A stretch of DNA of 64,000 nucleotides from contig CM040104.1 of NCBI GenBank assembly GCA_022496805.1, forward strand, positions 1,790,650 through 1,854,649, in the 5' to 3' direction. Each line of letters begins with the position of its first letter. Position 1 is the stretch's first letter. The position numbers and the translations under genes are program-made. The stretch comes from Pohlia nutans (lineage: Eukaryota > Streptophyta > Bryopsida > Bryales > Mniaceae). This document shows, piece by piece, positions 37,701 through 48,472 of this stretch. The notes under the pieces are model-generated. The model searched no databases. It was not told the origin of the DNA and was given only the letters and a program-made list of their open reading frames with translations.

Positions 37701-38668
37701 ATTGCTATGCATCCAGGCCCTTCGTTGCTGCTGACTAGTTTTGGTTATTTGTGCAGCATTCAGGATGTACCTCCAAGCCTCGGCAAATGTATACAGCTTT
37801 CAGAGGTGAAGAAATTGGCTTTTCTTCCCTTATCGTACGTGTTGTGTTCCAGTCTCCACGGAGATTGTATGATGTGGACCATTATGAAATTGATTTTTCA
37901 ACTTTGTTTCTGATGCAGATAAACCTGACTGGAAATCGGTTGATGTCCATTCCTGCATCTTGGAGTCAGATGATATATTTGAAGGCACGTCTCTTTACCT
38001 TGTCCTGTTGGTTAGTTCATATCAACTTGAAGGGCCACCGTACAAAAACTGTTGAATATGAAAGCGACCTGGTACAGGATGATAATATCCTGCATGCGGT
38101 TTTGAAGTTGCACCCTGCATGGGCTTGGTGTGCCTTATTTATAGTTCTTTAGGCTGATGGTAACTTACATCCTCTTTAGTTTTGACATGGTCACTTATTC
38201 CTAATTTTTGGTAGTTCCACGTTTGGGTTTCTTTCAATGTCTGCCTTTCTAATGTTTCATGAATTTGATTTATGTGCAGAGACTGTTTTTGGATAGCAAT
38301 CAGTTGAAGGACTTTCCCCCAGAGATCTTACGGAAATGTGCTCATCTGCAAACCCTTTCCTTACATTCAAATGAACTTACAATGGATGATCTTCGTGAGG
38401 TAACACTCTGAAAATTTCAATGACGTTGTTTGCTTGCAATGGTCAAAGTATGTAGTTCTAAACAACTGTTTGTTAATTTTGAGGCATAGCAGGTCTAGTG
38501 CATCATATCCAGTACTCATTGTGCGCGTTGTGTTTGCAGCTGGACGGCTGGTCTGAATTTGATAAACGAAGGAAAGATAAGTACACCAAGCAGATTGACA
38601 TGCAGGTTATGGTTTCAACAAGTGGTTTTGATGAGGGAGCTGATGTAGAGCAATGGCAGAAGTGGTGA
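34774..38668 (+). CDS. Ubiquitin-like and leucine-rich-repeat protein (At2g30105 type)
   Basis: Ten exons: 34774-34930, 35770-35864, 36026-36190, 36783-36893, 37077-37177, 37471-37608, 37757-37805, 37919-37984, 38280-38399, 38540-38668. Phases join throughout and give 376 residues, near the size I recall for Arabidopsis At2g30105. Residues ~8-84 form a ubiquitin-like fold (TIKFGVKNIAMSLP, then GKVLTPELTLKNARLTNGSK). A Ser/Lys-rich linker follows, then about eight LRRs of the plant intracellular type (VLDIGGNRLSAFPSDIKGL, LDLSYNCIQDVPPSLGKC, LFLDSNQLKDFPPEIL). The conserved tail ends FDEGADVEQWQKW. There is no C-terminal Gly-Gly after the ubiquitin-like part, so conjugation is unlikely; a scaffold role is inferred. 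One intron (37985-38279) starts with GC. Intron 1 contains a TTAA-type MITE. Confidence 0.92.
35196..35725 (-). mobile_element. TTAA-type MITE in intron 1 of the Ub-like/LRR gene
   Basis: Left TTAA at 35192-35195 followed by CCCTTGAACGTC. The right end GACATTCAAGGGG is followed by CCAA, a decayed TTAA. A hairpin lies near the right end, GACCT-CAC-AGGTC at 35694-35706. No coding capacity. Confidence 0.65.
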
Positions 38669-40091
38669 CCACCTGTACTGTACTACACTATGAGATTACA
38701 AACATTAACTGATCTGATGAGATTTCAGCTCATCCAATTCAGAGGCTGTAAACTGTGCTTGGTGGCTTGCTATTTCATATCAAGCATGTCACAGCATTAT
38801 ATAACCTCTGAGAATGTTCCCTCTTGCCATTTGAGAATATTCCTCTCCATGTTTCTTGGTAGAAGAGTGAAGTTAAAATTGAGTCAAGTGATTGGTTTGA
38901 ATTTCTCTCCGACGCTCTATATTCCTAGGCATGAAGGGACTCCCTAACAAAGGTGAAGAATGTTATGATAATTCTAGCATGGACAGACAACAACAATTTA
39001 TCACCTAGGTAGTTCGTCCAAAATTAACTGAAAAAACCTTTTGCCTTTGTTGCAGCAATAGCCTTTTATTGCCACTGCAGCAACAACTTGTCCTAATGTT
39101 GAAGCAGGCCCTTGTGATGTTATGCCTAATTGGTATGCAAACAGAAATGCAGTGCACATGGCACTAAAAAATAGTGCACATGGCTATGTGCACTTTTAAC
39201 ATAACAAGTGTTATGTATTCAATATTTGATGACCTAGCAATAAACAATATAACTTTGTCTTGAGGATGAGCTCAAACCAAGCGCTTATCCAAATATGTGT
39301 CCTAAAGAAGAATTTGGGAGATGGATAGATTCTTATTGTAGAAAGTACAATTTTAAGACATCGTAATTAGTGCATGGAATTACCAATTGAGCTTTGAACT
39401 CTTACAACTTTTGCATATGGTACTCAAATCAAGTAATTCTGTTTGGTGGTTTTTGTTCTCGCTGAAATTCCCTCCTTTCAATGAAAACTTCAATATTTGA
39501 TAACCAAAATTTGATGTTGCGACACTCGTTTTAACATGGTTGAAAACTAAAGTGTCCAAAACAATGTCAAAATGAGTGTCAAAAACAACACTTTGTTGGG
39601 CCCAGGGATTATCCATCATGCTCAAAAAATGACACCGTTTGCTAATATAACCCTTTTTATACTATTAGGTTCTGGTTTGGGATATTTTGGAATAGTTTTT
39701 GAATAATTTTTGAATAGTTTAAAAATATTTTTGGAATGGTTTTAATATAATTTTGATGTCTTATTTTAAAAATAATTTTGAAATATTCTTTTTTCTGAGT
39801 TTGGAGGAAAAAAAATTGTGAGGAAAAAACCAAAAAAATACTACCAAGGCCCTTTGTAAGTTTGTATCTACCAATACCTTGATTGAACTCACCCAGTAGT
39901 ACTGTAGCCCTGAATCTACGAATTGGAGAGATGGACTAAATATAGGACTTCGGAGGATTCCGAAGAATCCATTCTATCCATTCCAGATCTACACCGGTCC
40001 TAGATTTCACGCATGAACTGGGACTGTGCTGGGCACAAGCTCGAGCTTGTGTTTGCCAGCCACAGAGCGGGGCAGCTCGGTGGTTGCAATA
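38669..40091. other. Spacer between the Ub-like/LRR and PPR genes
   Basis: Holds the 3' UTR of the upstream gene and the promoter of the PPR gene. The phrases AATAGTTTTTGAATAATTTTTG near 39690 are low-complexity. No gene seen. Confidence 0.5.
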
Positions 40092-43000
40092 ATGCGAGTG
40101 GCTATGGCGTCGTCCACTCAATTAGGGTTTCACCACACAACCTGGCTTCCTTTACGTCCAGGCCGGGCTGCAACAATTGAAAACGGAGCTGTGCAGCCCG
40201 GCCTCGCACGATTTTGCACAGAATTCCCGCCCGTGACGACGCTCAAGTGCTCTGCCGGAGAGGGCGTGGTCACGGCGGTGGAGACGACAGGAGACTTCCC
40301 TAGACTTGAGCAGGTTAGCACTTGCATTTCGTGGATTGAGCATCTTTTCCGCATTTTGAAATCTTTCCTCATTTCCTAGTCTATCATAAACCATATGTGA
40401 TTGGTGATGTGATGAATTTTAGAAGGAATTTTTTTGTGCGAGTTTATACTTGATAGAACTGATTCGGCAGAAAAATTCTCGCCGTGGTGAATTCGTCATT
40501 AACCCTTAAACGTACCACTCCTTTGTAGGAAAGTCAAACTACACAATTTAGCCTTCAAGATTTATCAAAATATATTTTGTAATATTTTTCATGCATGGAA
40601 TTGAATGTTTCCTATCAGTCTTGAAATTTTCAGATTTTTCTGATTTAATACGGCCTTTTTAACAAATTTTTAAGTCAAATACTTCAAAAAATAATTTTTA
40701 TTACAAAAAAGCTTTAAAAAATTAATATATTTTAGGGAGCAGGTACAAATTACAATGGAGAATCACATGATATGTTTTCCATAGAAATTTTTTATTTAAA
40801 TTTTGAAATTCGAACGGTGAACATCCTATGTAGTGTAATTCAAACCTTGAGCTACGAAGCTTGAACAAGCAATAAAATACTCAGTAATTGGAATTTTTAA
40901 GATTTGAAAAGTGGAGTACAAACTAGACTTAATAAACTTCATTTTCTTAGTTGGGTGTATTAGCAACAAAAGTCATCTTCAAGATCAAAATTGGGTTTGA
41001 CCAACAAACATCCAGAAACTGGATGCCTGGACGTTTAGGGGTTAAAGGTGAGCTTTGAATTTACTGTTGTAAGGCTAATTTCTTCGTATATCAGATATCA
41101 TATGTGATTGGTGATGTGTGATGAATTTGAAGTAGGATTTTTTTGTGTGAGGTTGTACTTGATAGAACTGATTCGACAGAAAAATTGTCAATTCGCCATT
41201 AAAGGTTAGCTTTGGATTTAGGGTTTCAAGGCTCGTGACGGTATCGACAAAGATGCTGATTTCATCGGAAGAGGTCTATCATCAAATGGTGCTGCATTCC
41301 GAGAAGACGGTGGCGCTGTTTCATCGAGTGATGTTGGCCGCAGGCAACATTTGTCGTCAAGTTTGCAGCGTAAACCGTCAAGGCAAGCTGCCATTCTCCA
41401 AGATAATGCTGCTGCTAGGGCTCTGCCTGACAGTGAGGCTTTTGAATTGGGAAACTCTCGTTTAGTGATTAAACCAAGCCCTGCCAAGGCAACGAGCAAT
41501 GTGCGAAAGACGAAATCAACCTCGGAGATCGTTCGGAAGGCTGTGATTGATGTTCTTGCTCACACTGATAACATGGAGGAGGCGCTCCAGAGAGCCTTAC
41601 AGTCGTTTGGGGATCGGAGTACCTACTGGGATCAGGTAAATTGATCAATTTGTGCTCCTATACGAATCCATCGAATTTGTAAACCCGGAGCTCAAGCAAG
41701 AAATATTCATCTGAAAGGATCCGCCTAGTAGATTCACAAGGTTATTAATGGTAAGTCAATGCAACATTAGATCAATATTAAGATGAATGTCAAGTTAATG
41801 TTGACTTAATATTTCCTATGTAATATCGAGTTAATGCCAATGACAATAACATCACACGTGAAATTAACATCATTTTCATTAACTCAACATGAGGACTATA
41901 TGAATTTAATACCTATTAACCCCTAAATGCCCACAACCTTGTCTAGATTTGGAGAATTGCAAAGATGCATTATAAAATGCAACTAAGAGGGATATTTTGA
42001 ACTTGATGTATGAATAAAAATTGTACATTCTAAATTTTAGATTCTATTCATACGGTTAAAACTATGATTGCAGTCACCAATATTTTTGTATAAAATTCAA
42101 AACTTAAAGTTCAAAATTCTTTTGTAATTCGATTACGAATAAGATATTAGAGTTATCCTTAAAGTCATCTTGTGTTTTAATAAGTTACCGTGAATTGGAT
42201 GAAATTTGTACATCATCCAAAAAATGGAGGCCTGGTCAGTTAAGGGTTAACCCTTTAACCCCTAACTGCCTAAGCGTCCATTTTTTGGACGATGTACAGA
42301 TTTCATCCAAAATTTCTCATCCGTCATGCACTTTTTGCAGTGTGGAATTTTTACTGTAGATTCTATGGGAAGTTAGCTTCATGCATATGTGATCCGATTA
42401 GAAAGGAGATGATTTGTGAAGTTTTTATGCCTCATTTCATGTTGTAGTGATTCACCCAAAATTTTGAAGATTTCAGTGTAAAAATGGTCAAAAAAAAGTC
42501 AACTCATAAAATTAAGCAACCAAAAAATCTCCAAAAATCACTACACTTAGAGTATTACATTTCAACCAATCACAATGAATTTCATCTGTAGATTGTCAAT
42601 ATCTTATTCGTAATTGAATTACAAAATAATTTTGAATTTCACGTTTCAAATTTTATACAAAATTATTGGTAATAGCAATCATAGATCTAACCGTATGGAT
42701 AGAATCTAAAATTCATAACGTACAACTTTTATTCATATATCAAGTTCAAAATATCCCTCTAGGTTGCATTTTATAATCCATCTTTGCAAAACTGCCGAAT
42801 TTGAAGAGGGCTTTAGGCATTTAGGGGTTAAAGACTAAGAAACCCAAACTGGGCCTCATGTTTTTTTGGCATTTTTGAGTAGGTCTTATGTGGATTTCCT
42901 TTAATTCAATTTTATTTGTTTTTTCACTGATAGATGTAATGTTCTTCATTGATTCCAGTGATATGAAATTTGACCCCAATTGAATTATAAAATTTTCAGA

Positions 43001-46000
43001 ATATAATCAATTGAATTTGTCGTTTTCAAACCGTGAATTCTTGGTCCTTTAGAGGTTAACTTAACATTAAGAACTTTGTCAATCTTTTGGCAGATGATGA
43101 AGGAGCTAGAAATTCGAGGAGCGCGAAGGCAAGCTCTTCAAGTTTTCCGGTTCTTACAAAAGAAACCTGAGTTTGAGTTGAAAGAACATAACTGCGTCAC
43201 TATTATATCCATTTTAGGGCGTGAAGGAAAGTTGGGACTTGCCAGGCAGATATTTGATGGAATGAGAAAAGCTGATGTGGCACCCTCTGTCCACTCTTAC
43301 ACGGCCTTGCTGAGTGGGTAGGTTTGCATTCACCTTGTGGAATCAGGGATCTCCCTTGTGCCATCAATGTTGGTATTGTAGTTTGATACGATCAATTATT
43401 GGTTGAAGGCAGTTTTAGTGTTGTTCATGTTGTAGTAGCGATCACCAAGTTAGTCACTGACAAATGCACTCAGTAATCTGGGCTCTACATTTTTGGCAGG
43501 TACGCAAAGCAAGGTCTCCTCAAAGAGGCATGGACTTTATTTGAGGTAATGAAGCAGAAGGGTTGCGCCCCAAACGTTTTAACGTACAACGCGCTCATAA
43601 ATGCTTGTAACAAGAGAAGATACAGACTACCAGACTTAGTAGGGCTCTTTGAAGAGATGAAACGGGGCGGGGTTCAACCGAATGACATTACCTACAACTG
43701 CATGGTGAATGCATGTGTTTGCCAAAGACTCTTTGACACTGCGAGTCAAATATTAAAGGAGATGAAGGCTGTCAACTGCTTACCCAATGTAATATCCTAC
43801 ACTGCTATGATCAATTCACTTGGAAGGTCTGGAAGGCTAGATGAAGCGGTGGAGCTTTTTGAGGAAATGAAGGAGCTCGGACCTTCACCGAATTCGTGGA
43901 CATACAACTCGTTGCTGAAGGCGTATGCTAGAGAGGGGCGCTATGAAAAGGCTATGTGTTTGTTTGTAGGAATGGAAGATGAAGGGTGCATGCCTGACCT
44001 CTACACATATAACACCGTCATTGATATGTGCGCTCGGGGCGGGCTTTTTGCGGAGGCCGAAGGTGTCTTTTTTGAAATGCAACGCAAGGGTTGCACTCCA
44101 GATAGGGTATCATCTATTCCCTACTCTCGAAGTGAATGTTTAGGAGGGTAAGAGCCAAGTTCCATGGGTTTGAGAAGTTGCCCGTGGAAGTAGGCAAGAG
44201 GAGGGGAAAAGTGGAACTTGGGTTTGTCTCATATCCGGCCATGAAGTTGTGCATGTTCCATGGACTTGCACATGGTGAAACATGAGCAAATTCGATTGGT
44301 TAGGGAGAAGTTGCCATGAAGTCTTGGGCTTGAGAACCTCTATACTTCATGACAACTTCTCCACCATTTTTTCCTCAAAAGCTCACTTGAAATGTGGAAC
44401 TTGGTCCCCGAAGTCCCGTGAGATACTTCACCCATGGAACTTGGCCTCAACTGAAAGGAACTGGAAAGCCAGCATCGTTGAACCTATACGTGAACATTGA
44501 TTTGAGAAGCATATTTCAGCATTGAATGGAGATGATTGTTTGTGCAGGTAACTTACAATACAATGCTGGATGCCTACAGCAAGTGGGGTAGGAGAGGAAA
44601 AGCAAGAGAGCTCTTGAAAAGCATGAAGCAGGCAGGTTGCACTCCTGATCTTTGGACTTACAACATATTACTTGATGCTGCCGGCAAAGCTTGCAGTGGA
44701 AGTGAAGCTATGCAGATTTTCCACGAGCTGAAAACCGCTGGACACTCGCCTAATCTGGTAAGCTTCAGTGCCTTAATCAACATGTACGGGCGACTGGGGC
44801 TCTTCGAAGAAGCAGAAAGCGTCTGGGTTGAGATGCGGGCAGCGGGATGCGTCCCAAATGCAACTGCCTATTGTGGATTGATGAACAGCTACAGCCACCA
44901 CGGCATGTATAAGGTATTGATTTCGATATTGGGCTGGTGTGATTAGAAATGATATTCAAATAAAGGCATTGTTGAAAATTTCAGACCGTCCTCACTAATG
45001 TAATCCTCGTCATTCAACAGGCTCACTTAACATTTTCAGTGATGTAGTTAAATTGTTACATGTTTAGTTATCAACGGCTACGAATGTATCTAAGTACTGT
45101 TGTAATGAAACATAGCTTATCCGTAGGTTAGCACCATGTACTATAGGGGTACTGTATGTATTTTTGGGGCTTAGCTAAGTAGGAGTATTGGAATTAAGTT
45201 ACTCCTTGGAAATTAACCAAAAGTCTAAGAACTCTAAGGTAGTCGGAAGATCGGACACCATAAGACCAAAGGGCTATACCATTAATAGGTGCTCAAGGTA
45301 GCTAGCGCTATAGAACTAAGGCAGCCAAAAGATCAAAGGCTTAAATCACTAATAGTCACAAAAAAAAAGCTTAATAAGTCCCTAAACCAAATAGTGCAAT
45401 TACTTTGCCCCTCACTAACTTCTCGGCATTTGACACTATATAAATATTTATTGTTATTGTACAAGAATGTACTACTTTTGAATTAGATACTGTTGTAATT
45501 GGGACTCATGAATCTCCATGTGTAAATTTTCAGGCAACCTAATTGCACTATTTAGTGTACATATTCTATGGTATGTAGAAAGACACCTATGTAGTCTATG
45601 ACTAGCTCAATGGGTGGAGATACACTTTAGCATATTCCAACTTGGTATCAGGCCTCTTATTAAGAATTGCTTTCGTTTCTGGTGTCCAGGCGGCACTGAA
45701 GACATTTGAAGAGATGCAAAGTAGTGGGGTGGAACCGGACACTCGAAGTTACACAACACTAATGGAGGCGTATGGGAAAGCAGGGCTGTGTGACGAAGCA
45801 GAAAGGTTATTGAAGCACATGGAGGCCGCAGGCTTCATTGCTGACATTGTAACATATGGTGTATTGGTGAAGGCCTTTGCTAAAGCGGAGCGGTATCAAG
45901 AAGGGCTAAAGTACTATGACTACGTAGTACAACATTCAGAACCATATCACGAGCCTTCTCAGATATTGATCTCTCAACATAGTGCTGCTTATGGAGAACA

Positions 46001-46013
46001 TAGGAACAGGTGA
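40092..46013 (+). CDS. P-class pentatricopeptide repeat protein, probably plastid-targeted
   Basis: Six exons: 40092-40313, 41231-41635, 43094-43317, 43500-44106, 44548-44913, 45690-46013; phases agree and give 715 residues. The N-terminus (MRVAMASSTQLGFHHTTW) is hydroxylated, basic and nearly free of acidic residues, like a chloroplast transit peptide. About residue 215 onward are some 12 consecutive 35-residue PPRs with typical signatures (GCAPNVLTYNALINACNK, VQPNDITYNCMVNACV, CTPDLWTYNILLDAAGK, VEPDTRSYTTLMEAYGKAG). There are no E, DYW or SMR domains, so it is a P-class protein. Such proteins bind single plastid or mitochondrial RNAs and govern stability, splicing or translation; the target is unknown. 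Introns 1 and 2 contain four TTAA-type MITEs. The stop lies in CAGGTGAGA, which is also a good donor, so further exons cannot be excluded. Confidence 0.9.
40380..41215 (+). repeat. Direct duplication of ~110 bp flanking a MITE in PPR intron 1
   Basis: 40390-40498 and 41098-41205 are diverged copies: both contain CATATGTGATTGGTGATG, ACTTGATAGAACTGATTCG and AGAAAAATT followed by a CATTAA. The TTAA-type element 40503-41041 lies between them. One copy is followed by AGGTGAGCTTTGAATTTA and the other by AGGTTAGCTTTGGATTTA. Confidence 0.8.
40503..41041 (-). mobile_element. TTAA-flanked MITE, family F, in PPR intron 1
   Basis: TTAA at 40499-40502 and 41042-41045; termini CCCTTAAACGTACC and, inverted, CCCCTAAACGTCC. 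A strong hairpin near the right end, CATCCAG-AAA-CTGGATG (41009-41025), is in the mirror position of the left-end hairpin of family A. 539 bases, non-coding. Confidence 0.8.
41920..42246 (-). mobile_element. TTAA-flanked family A MITE, internally deleted, PPR intron 2
   Basis: TTAA at 41916-41919 and 42247-42250 (a second TTAA at 42240-42243 makes the exact edge uncertain). Family A sequence on the minus strand with about 240 bp missing from the middle. Near the right end CATCCA-AAAAA-TGGAGG is a partly decayed hairpin. Confidence 0.75.
42259..42827 (+). mobile_element. TTAA-flanked family A MITE, full length, PPR intron 2
   Basis: TTAA at 42255-42258 and 42828-42831; left CCCCTAACTGCC, right GGCATTTAGGGG. 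Perfect hairpin GTCCA-TTTTT-TGGAC at 42276-42290 followed by GATGTACAG. 569 bases. Abuts family A on the left and family B on the right. Confidence 0.88.
42832..43055 (+). mobile_element. TTAA-flanked family B MITE, PPR intron 2
   Basis: Shares the TTAA at 42828-42831 with the preceding copy and ends at TTAA 43056-43059. Hairpin CCCA-AAC-TGGG at 42843-42853. Similar to 56217-56452 and 56457-56688 (common phrases GGGCCTCATGTTTTTTT and GAGTAGGTC). Confidence 0.75.
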
Positions 46014-46384
46014 GAGCAGTGATTCATTTATCACATGTAGGTCTTTGCCAAATTGCAGTCTACAGTGTTTTCTTGTAACATGAATGATGTAAGTTATAGA
46101 ATCTGATATCGAGGTTATGGTGTTGGGGTTTAAGTGAGCTGCTTTGAAGTGAGTTTCTGTGTGCATGCGATGCGGATCTTCAGCTGATTGCAACTTTTCT
46201 GTAAATCGTTTTTCACATTGGAAATTGTCGCCAAACATTTTTGAAGTTCCAAAGTGATCAGAATGGTCTTACAGTTCATGTTTTTTGTCTGCATTTCGGG
46301 GGAGGATTTTAGGGTTTGGTTCTAATGAAGATCAATTCACTTGGCACCGTAACAGCTGTGTATTTATGTTGTGTGAACTAGACC
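46014..46384. other. Region behind the PPR stop codon
   Basis: Likely 3' UTR of the PPR gene; no further coding exon recognised. Confidence 0.4.
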
Positions 46385-46388
46385 TTAA

Positions 46389-46978
46389 CCCTTAAGCGTC
46401 CACACTACATTTATCTGGTCAAACCTCATCAATTTTCTCACATTTAATTTATTTTATTTTATTTTATTTTATTTTTTATTTTTTATTTTATTTTATTTTA
46501 TTTTTTGTGTAATTTTCTAATATAATATATCCTTAAACCGATTTACTCTGATTTTTTCATAATTATTTTAATGAAAATGAATTTTATAAGATTTTTCAAA
46601 GTTTTTCTCTTGTGATAGCCATAGTAATTACAAAAATGCCTAAAATAGTATGATTTTTTAGAAAAAATGTAAATAATAGTGATGAACAACAAGGTGTAGG
46701 CTGCATGCTTCTTGAGCTTACATAAAAAGAAATTCAATTGAAAACTTTTTTTGTAGTGTATATTGGAATTTTAGGGCTGTGAGCTTTAAAGTGTTGGGAA
46801 AGATGCAATTTTAACAATTTTGAAGAACCGTAAATTGAACTAGAAAGTAGAAGAAAAGTCCCACACATTCTTAGTTGTGACCAATTTCATTTGAAATTAG
46901 GAACTAGGTGAAAATCAACATTTGATTGAAAAATGATCATACATGGCCCCACGGGGCTCCTTGCACGTTTAAAAAAAG
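46389..46978 (-). mobile_element. Degenerate TTAA-type MITE, family C
   Basis: Left TTAA 46385-46388 followed by CCCTTAAGCGTCC. The right end near 46978 is GCACGTTTAAAAAAAGG, decayed. Hairpin GCCCC-AC-GGGGC at 46946-46957. Contains a (TTTTA)n tract at ~46436-46507. Confidence 0.55.
46436..46507. repeat. (TTTTA)n microsatellite
   Basis: About 14 imperfect TTTTA units inside a TTAA-type element. Confidence 0.85.
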
Positions 46979-46979
46979 G

Positions 46980-47534
46980 TCCTCACCCCTCTTCAGATTT
47001 GGAGGATTACAAAGATGCATTATAAAATGCAACTAAGAGGGATATTTTGAACTTGATGAACAAATTAAACTTGTACATTATGAATTTTAGATTTTATCTA
47101 TATAGTTAGATTTATGATTGTAATCACCAATATTTTTGTATAAAATTTGAAACTTAAAATTCAAAGCTATTTTGTAATTTGATTACGAATACGATATTGA
47201 CAATCTGTGAATGAAATTTGTTGTGATGGGTTGAAATGTAATACTCTAAGTGTAGTGATTTTTGGAGATTTTTGGTTGCTTAGTTATGAGTTGATTTTTT
47301 CAAGAGCACTATTGAACTAAGATCTTTGAAAATTTGGTGAATCACTACAACATGAAATGAGGCATAAAAATTTCACAAATTATCCCCTTTCTAATCGGAT
47401 CACACATGCATGAACTTAACTTCCCATAAAATTTACAGTAAAAAATCCACATTGCAAAAAGTGCACGACGGATGAGAAAACGAAGTTTGGTTTTGTACAT
47501 CATTCAAAAAATGGATGGTTGGACATTTAGGGGT
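46980..47534 (-). mobile_element. Family A MITE, inverted copy
   Basis: Reverse complement of family A from CCTCACCCCTCTTC to GGACATTTAGGGG, then TTAA 47535-47538. Hairpin near the right end CATTCA-AAAAA-TGGATG (47501-47517, one G-T pair). The left TTAA is lost. Confidence 0.8.
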
Positions 47535-47656
47535 TTAAGGCTTGCTTGTCACTGTTGCAACGAAGGGGAACAAATATCACCAACATTTTTTCATTCGTAT
47601 TCATTTTCTTAGCTTTTTGAAGACACCCCCTGAGGAATGCACTGTACTAAATACTT

Positions 47657-47896
47657 ACAAGTATACGTGAGTGCACAAAAGGGGTATTAATTTGAACATT
47701 GTTGTATTACGTATACATACAATAAACATATTTAGAGCAAAAAATATTGATGTATACTTACATCAAACATATATTTAGGAAAAAATAGATTTGTATACAA
47801 AAAAATTTAGACATATAACCCCTCATATATATAAAGGGTTTTTAAAGGGAGTCGTGAACGCAGATGATTCTCAAACATAATGTAGAGTACACCCCC
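47657..47896 (+). repeat. Dispersed repeat shared with 61626-61867
   Basis: About 240 bases from ACAAGTATACGTGAGTGCAC to AATGTAGAGT are strongly similar to the stretch directly after the LINE poly(A) tail. No coding capacity; type unknown. Confidence 0.75.
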
Positions 47897-48014
47897 ATGA
47901 AACACCCTCGTTTACACCCCCATGAAACACCCTTGTTTACAACCCCCATGAAACACCCTCGTTTACACCCCATGAAACACCCTTGTTTACAACCCCCATG
48001 AAACACCCTCGTTT
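47889..48014. repeat. Minisatellite, ~25-bp unit, five copies
   Basis: Five tandem units built on ACACCCCCATGAAACACCCT followed by CGTTT or TGTTT, with lengths 25, 25, 26, 24 and 26. Units with CCCTCG and CCCTTG alternate. It grows out of the end of the adjacent dispersed repeat. Confidence 0.92.
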
Positions 48015-48472
48015 ACCTTCGCCATGTAAGGTGAAGATCCGGTATATATCCAGCTCTTCCCAAACACTAAGGTTGAGTATGCTCAACAAGCACGCATTCA
48101 CACTACACAACAATTGATTCCTTTTTGTCCATTAGGGCAGACAACTAAAGCATGTTCTTGAAGTACAACTGAATGCCAAAGAAAGCTAAGTAAGTTATTG
48201 CAATCAAGAAATCCATTGCGCAGCTCTATCGTTTTGATCCAAGTGTTCACTTTGTAAATTCTATTGAGGTGTTGGCAGATTAACAACATCTCCACATGAA
48301 TATGTTTCTAATTTTATCATGTGTAAAATTCACTATAAGATGCATTCAATGAGTTTGCAAGCAACCCAACCCTCTAGTCACCATTCAAAAACTTTAATTC
48401 TTATTCTAATCAAAATTTTCTGAACAAATGTTTATTCACAACAATAGTCAAGCTACAATGATAGCTAGACTT
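48015..48472. other. Short spacer downstream of the F-box pseudogene
   Basis: No gene recognised; would contain the former 3' end of the minus-strand F-box gene. Confidence 0.4.

Noticed and set aside
43885..44082. Minus-strand frame within the PPR repeats
   Set aside because: Shadow of a coding exon with clear PPR periodicity on the other strand.
47889..48014. Possible CRISPR-like array
   Set aside because: Units are directly tandem with no spacers, in plant nuclear DNA; it is a minisatellite.
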